A stretch of 7,135 nucleotides of DNA, taken from contig CAJPTP010000052.1 in assembly GCA_905373555.1 (NCBI GenBank), forward strand, positions 1-7,135, in the 5' to 3' direction. Shown here in pieces: positions 6,231 through 7,135 of this stretch. The first letter of the stretch is position 1. Every line of letters begins with the position of its first letter. The notes under the pieces are model-generated. The model was not told the origin of the DNA, made no database searches, and was given only the letters and a program-made list of their open reading frames with translations. Both the position numbers and the translations under genes were made by a program. The stretch is from an uncultured Francisella sp. Its GTDB lineage: Bacteria > Pseudomonadota > Gammaproteobacteria > Burkholderiales > Neisseriaceae.

Positions 6231-6261
6231 ATTATATGCGGCCAACGACCCTTTTATTCAA
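6231..6261 (-). promoter_or_regulatory. Probable sigma70 promoter of the small secreted protein gene
   Basis: The -10 box TATAAT (6236-6231) is perfect. The best -35 is TTGAAT (6261-6256), matching four of six bases, with a 19-base spacer that is longer than ideal. The start would be near 6224, giving a leader of about 160 nucleotides. The region is distinctly AT-rich against its surroundings, which supports a promoter. Confidence 0.7.
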
Positions 6262-6284
6262 TCCCGAACAAACGGGCCCCAAGC

Positions 6285-6324
6285 GGCGGGCGCTCGCCCC
6301 GGCCCGCTTGGGCGAGCGCCCGCC
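6285..6324 (-). repeat. Perfect 15-bp hairpin just downstream of gatC
   Basis: Bases 6285-6299 and 6310-6324 are perfect inverse complements (15 bp, nearly all G/C) around a ten-base loop. The stem begins 13 bases after the gatC stop. No T run follows on the minus strand, so it is not a standard rho-independent terminator. It may act as a 3'-end stabiliser or RNA-processing barrier. The loop segment 6301-6309 can also pair with 6270-6278 (nine pairs, one of them G-U). Confidence 0.75.
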
Positions 6325-6337
6325 CCCAAAACCGCGC

Positions 6338-6631
6338 TCACTCGACGACTTTGGGCACCACGAACATGCCGTTGACGACCTGCGGCGCCAAAGCCAGGCA
6401 GGCGTCGCGCTTTTGCGCCGAGATCGAGACGGGCTCATCCTCGCGCAGCCGGCACGGCTCCTCGTTGGTGTGCATCAAAGGCTCGACGCCTTCGGTGTCG
6501 ACCGCGCGCATGCGCTCGATCATCGCGAAAATGTCGTTCAACTCGGCCAGCGACGCCGCTTCCTCTTGCTCGGTCAGCGCCAGTTTGGACAACTTGGCGG
6601 CCTGCCTCACATCCTTTGCGCTCAATGCCAT
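6338..6631 (-). CDS. gatC: Asp-tRNA(Asn)/Glu-tRNA(Gln) amidotransferase subunit C
   Basis: This 97-residue protein is the small subunit that wraps around GatA and holds GatA and GatB together in the GatCAB amidotransferase. It has the usual GatC length and motifs. The N-terminal helices are VRQAAKLSKLALTEQE (8-23) and LNDIFAMIERMRAVDT (31-46). VEPLMH (49-54) and REDEP (63-67) follow, and the C-terminal tail is NGMFVVPKVVE (87-97). The start is ATG at 6631, with AAGGAG eight bases upstream. The frame runs open to 6748, but the extension is Ala/Gly/Arg-rich and has no such site. gatC is normally beside gatA, whereas here 2.1 kb with a secreted-protein gene and an SDR gene separates them. A long hairpin (6285-6324) follows the stop codon. 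Confidence 0.95.
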   Translation of the reverse strand: MALSAKDVRQAAKLSKLALTEQEEAASLAELNDIFAMIERMRAVDTEGVEPLMHTNEEPCRLREDEPVSISAQKRDACLALAPQVVNGMFVVPKVVE

Positions 6632-6639
6632 GGCGCATG

Positions 6640-6645
6640 CTCCTT
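6640..6645 (-). promoter_or_regulatory. Ribosome binding site deciding the gatC start
   Basis: AAGGAG lies eight bases before ATG at 6631 and fixes the 97-residue GatC. Another ATG (6638-6636) only one base after this site is too close to be used. Confidence 0.75.
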
Positions 6646-6721
6646 GACCCTGCGGCCGGGCCGCCCGGGCTCGTTGCGCCTCGCCCTTTGCGAGGCCGCG
6701 TTCAAAAACGGGGCGATCAAA

Positions 6722-6737
6722 CGCCGGCGCGCCGGCG
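6722..6737. repeat. Perfect 16-base palindrome upstream of gatC
   Basis: CGCCGGCG at 6722-6729 is followed directly by the same eight bases at 6730-6737; the unit is a palindrome, so the whole is a perfect 16-base dyad. It lies about 90 bases before the gatC ATG and just downstream of the candidate promoter. It could be an operator or simply low-complexity GC-rich DNA. Confidence 0.5.
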
Positions 6738-6757
6738 CCCGGCCCCATCGCCTTAAG

Positions 6758-6792
6758 TCTATACCAATACCCGATCCGTCACGCCCAATCAA
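6758..6792 (-). promoter_or_regulatory. Weak promoter candidate for gatC
   Basis: On the minus strand there is an extended -10 type sequence, TGG followed by TATAGA (6766-6758). An alternative is TTGATT (6792-6787), a 17-base spacer and TATTGG (6769-6764). Neither is strong. It is the best-placed candidate near gatC and would give a leader of about 120 nucleotides. Confidence 0.3.
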
Positions 6793-7135
6793 GCTCCGGC
6801 GCAGACGGATGGGCCGCGCGGCGAATCATAGCGCCGGCCCTTTCGGGTTCCGGGCCGGGTTTCACATTTAATTTTAAGCGCCTTCATTTTCCCTAGGCCA
6901 TGAAGTAAAATCCCCAATCCTTTGACGGATCAAGGGCGATGCGCCCATTCCTCGGCGTTTGGGCGCGGGCCCCTTGTTTGCGTTGCGTTTGCGCCTGTTG
7001 CGTCGCGCAAGCGCGGGGCGGATCGTTTGGTTTCGCCCTTTTCGCGGTACCCCATCTGCCCCCGCCCGGCGCCAAGCGGGCCGAGCGGGGATATTTTTGT
7101 TTTCGTCGCTTCGTTGCGCGCCGACAAACGCGCGC

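Larger units (their letters stand above)
6632..7135. other. Upstream region of gatC without a supported gene
   Basis: About 500 bases with no convincing coding region. The open frames on the minus strand (such as 6893-7075 and 6930-7127) lack a good ribosome binding site and have Arg/Pro/Gly/Gln-rich low-complexity products. The strip 6861-6912 is markedly AT-rich and is the likeliest place for a promoter of gatC or of a divergent gene beyond the right edge. TTGCG-type words recur at about 6974-7003. In many betaproteobacteria mreB is divergent from gatCAB, but nothing here proves that. Confidence 0.5.

Noticed and set aside
6285..6324. The 15-bp hairpin after gatC as a standard rho-independent terminator
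   Set aside because: No U-tract follows on the minus strand, where the next bases are GC-rich; none follows on the plus strand either.
6893..7127. Small minus-strand open frames of 60-65 codons upstream of gatC
   Set aside because: They overlap in different frames, lack good ribosome binding sites, and encode Arg/Gln/Pro-rich chains with no hydrophobic pattern.
1..7135. A CRISPR array, insertion sequence, tRNA gene, phage or toxin-antitoxin module
   Set aside because: I found no spaced direct repeats, transposase motifs with terminal inverted repeats, cloverleaf-like segment, or paired small genes of a toxin-antitoxin type.

Overview
The window is a GC-rich stretch (about two-thirds G+C by eye) of a bacterial chromosome. 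All six genes I can support lie on the minus strand, so they read from right to left: gatC, a small predicted secreted protein, a short-chain dehydrogenase/reductase (SDR), gatA, gatB and holA. The GatB and HolA sequences are proteobacterial. The HolA motif style (EGNL.AA.QE.EKL) and the general look of GatA and GatB suggest a betaproteobacterium. I cannot go safely below class; a GC-rich Burkholderiales member such as a Sutterellaceae-type gut bacterium is only a guess. I see no phage, plasmid, insertion sequence, CRISPR, tRNA or rRNA signature.

Layout from right to left, the direction of transcription. 7135-6632: about 500 bases with no convincing gene, holding a weak promoter candidate and a perfect 16-base palindrome upstream of gatC. 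6631-6338: gatC. 6337-6065: a 15-bp hairpin just after gatC, then a promoter with a perfect TATAAT box and a leader with two strong hairpins. 6064-5771: a 97-residue preprotein with a clear signal peptide and two cysteines, ending at a U-rich terminator. 5469-4714: a 251-residue SDR with its own terminator. 4713-4254: a 460-base gap that holds a near-consensus sigma70 promoter for gatA. 4253-2796 and 2630-1185: gatA and gatB, closed by a textbook terminator. 1099-74: holA, followed by a weaker terminator.

GatC, GatA and GatB form the tRNA-dependent amidotransferase that converts misacylated Asp-tRNA(Asn) and/or Glu-tRNA(Gln) to Asn-tRNA or Gln-tRNA. All visible catalytic residues are intact, so the complex should be functional. 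In many bacteria the three genes are contiguous. Here gatC is cut off from gatAB by 2.1 kb carrying two unrelated genes, and gatAB has its own strong promoter, so the subunits appear to come from at least two transcription units. holA encodes the delta subunit of the DNA polymerase III clamp loader and lies behind a terminator with no promoter I can recognise.

The main points for a second look are the split gatC / gatAB arrangement, the structured leader of the small secreted protein, the gatC 3' hairpin, the uncharacterised two-cysteine secreted protein, and the insulation of nearly every gene by hairpins. I did not find clear evidence of a new multi-gene system.
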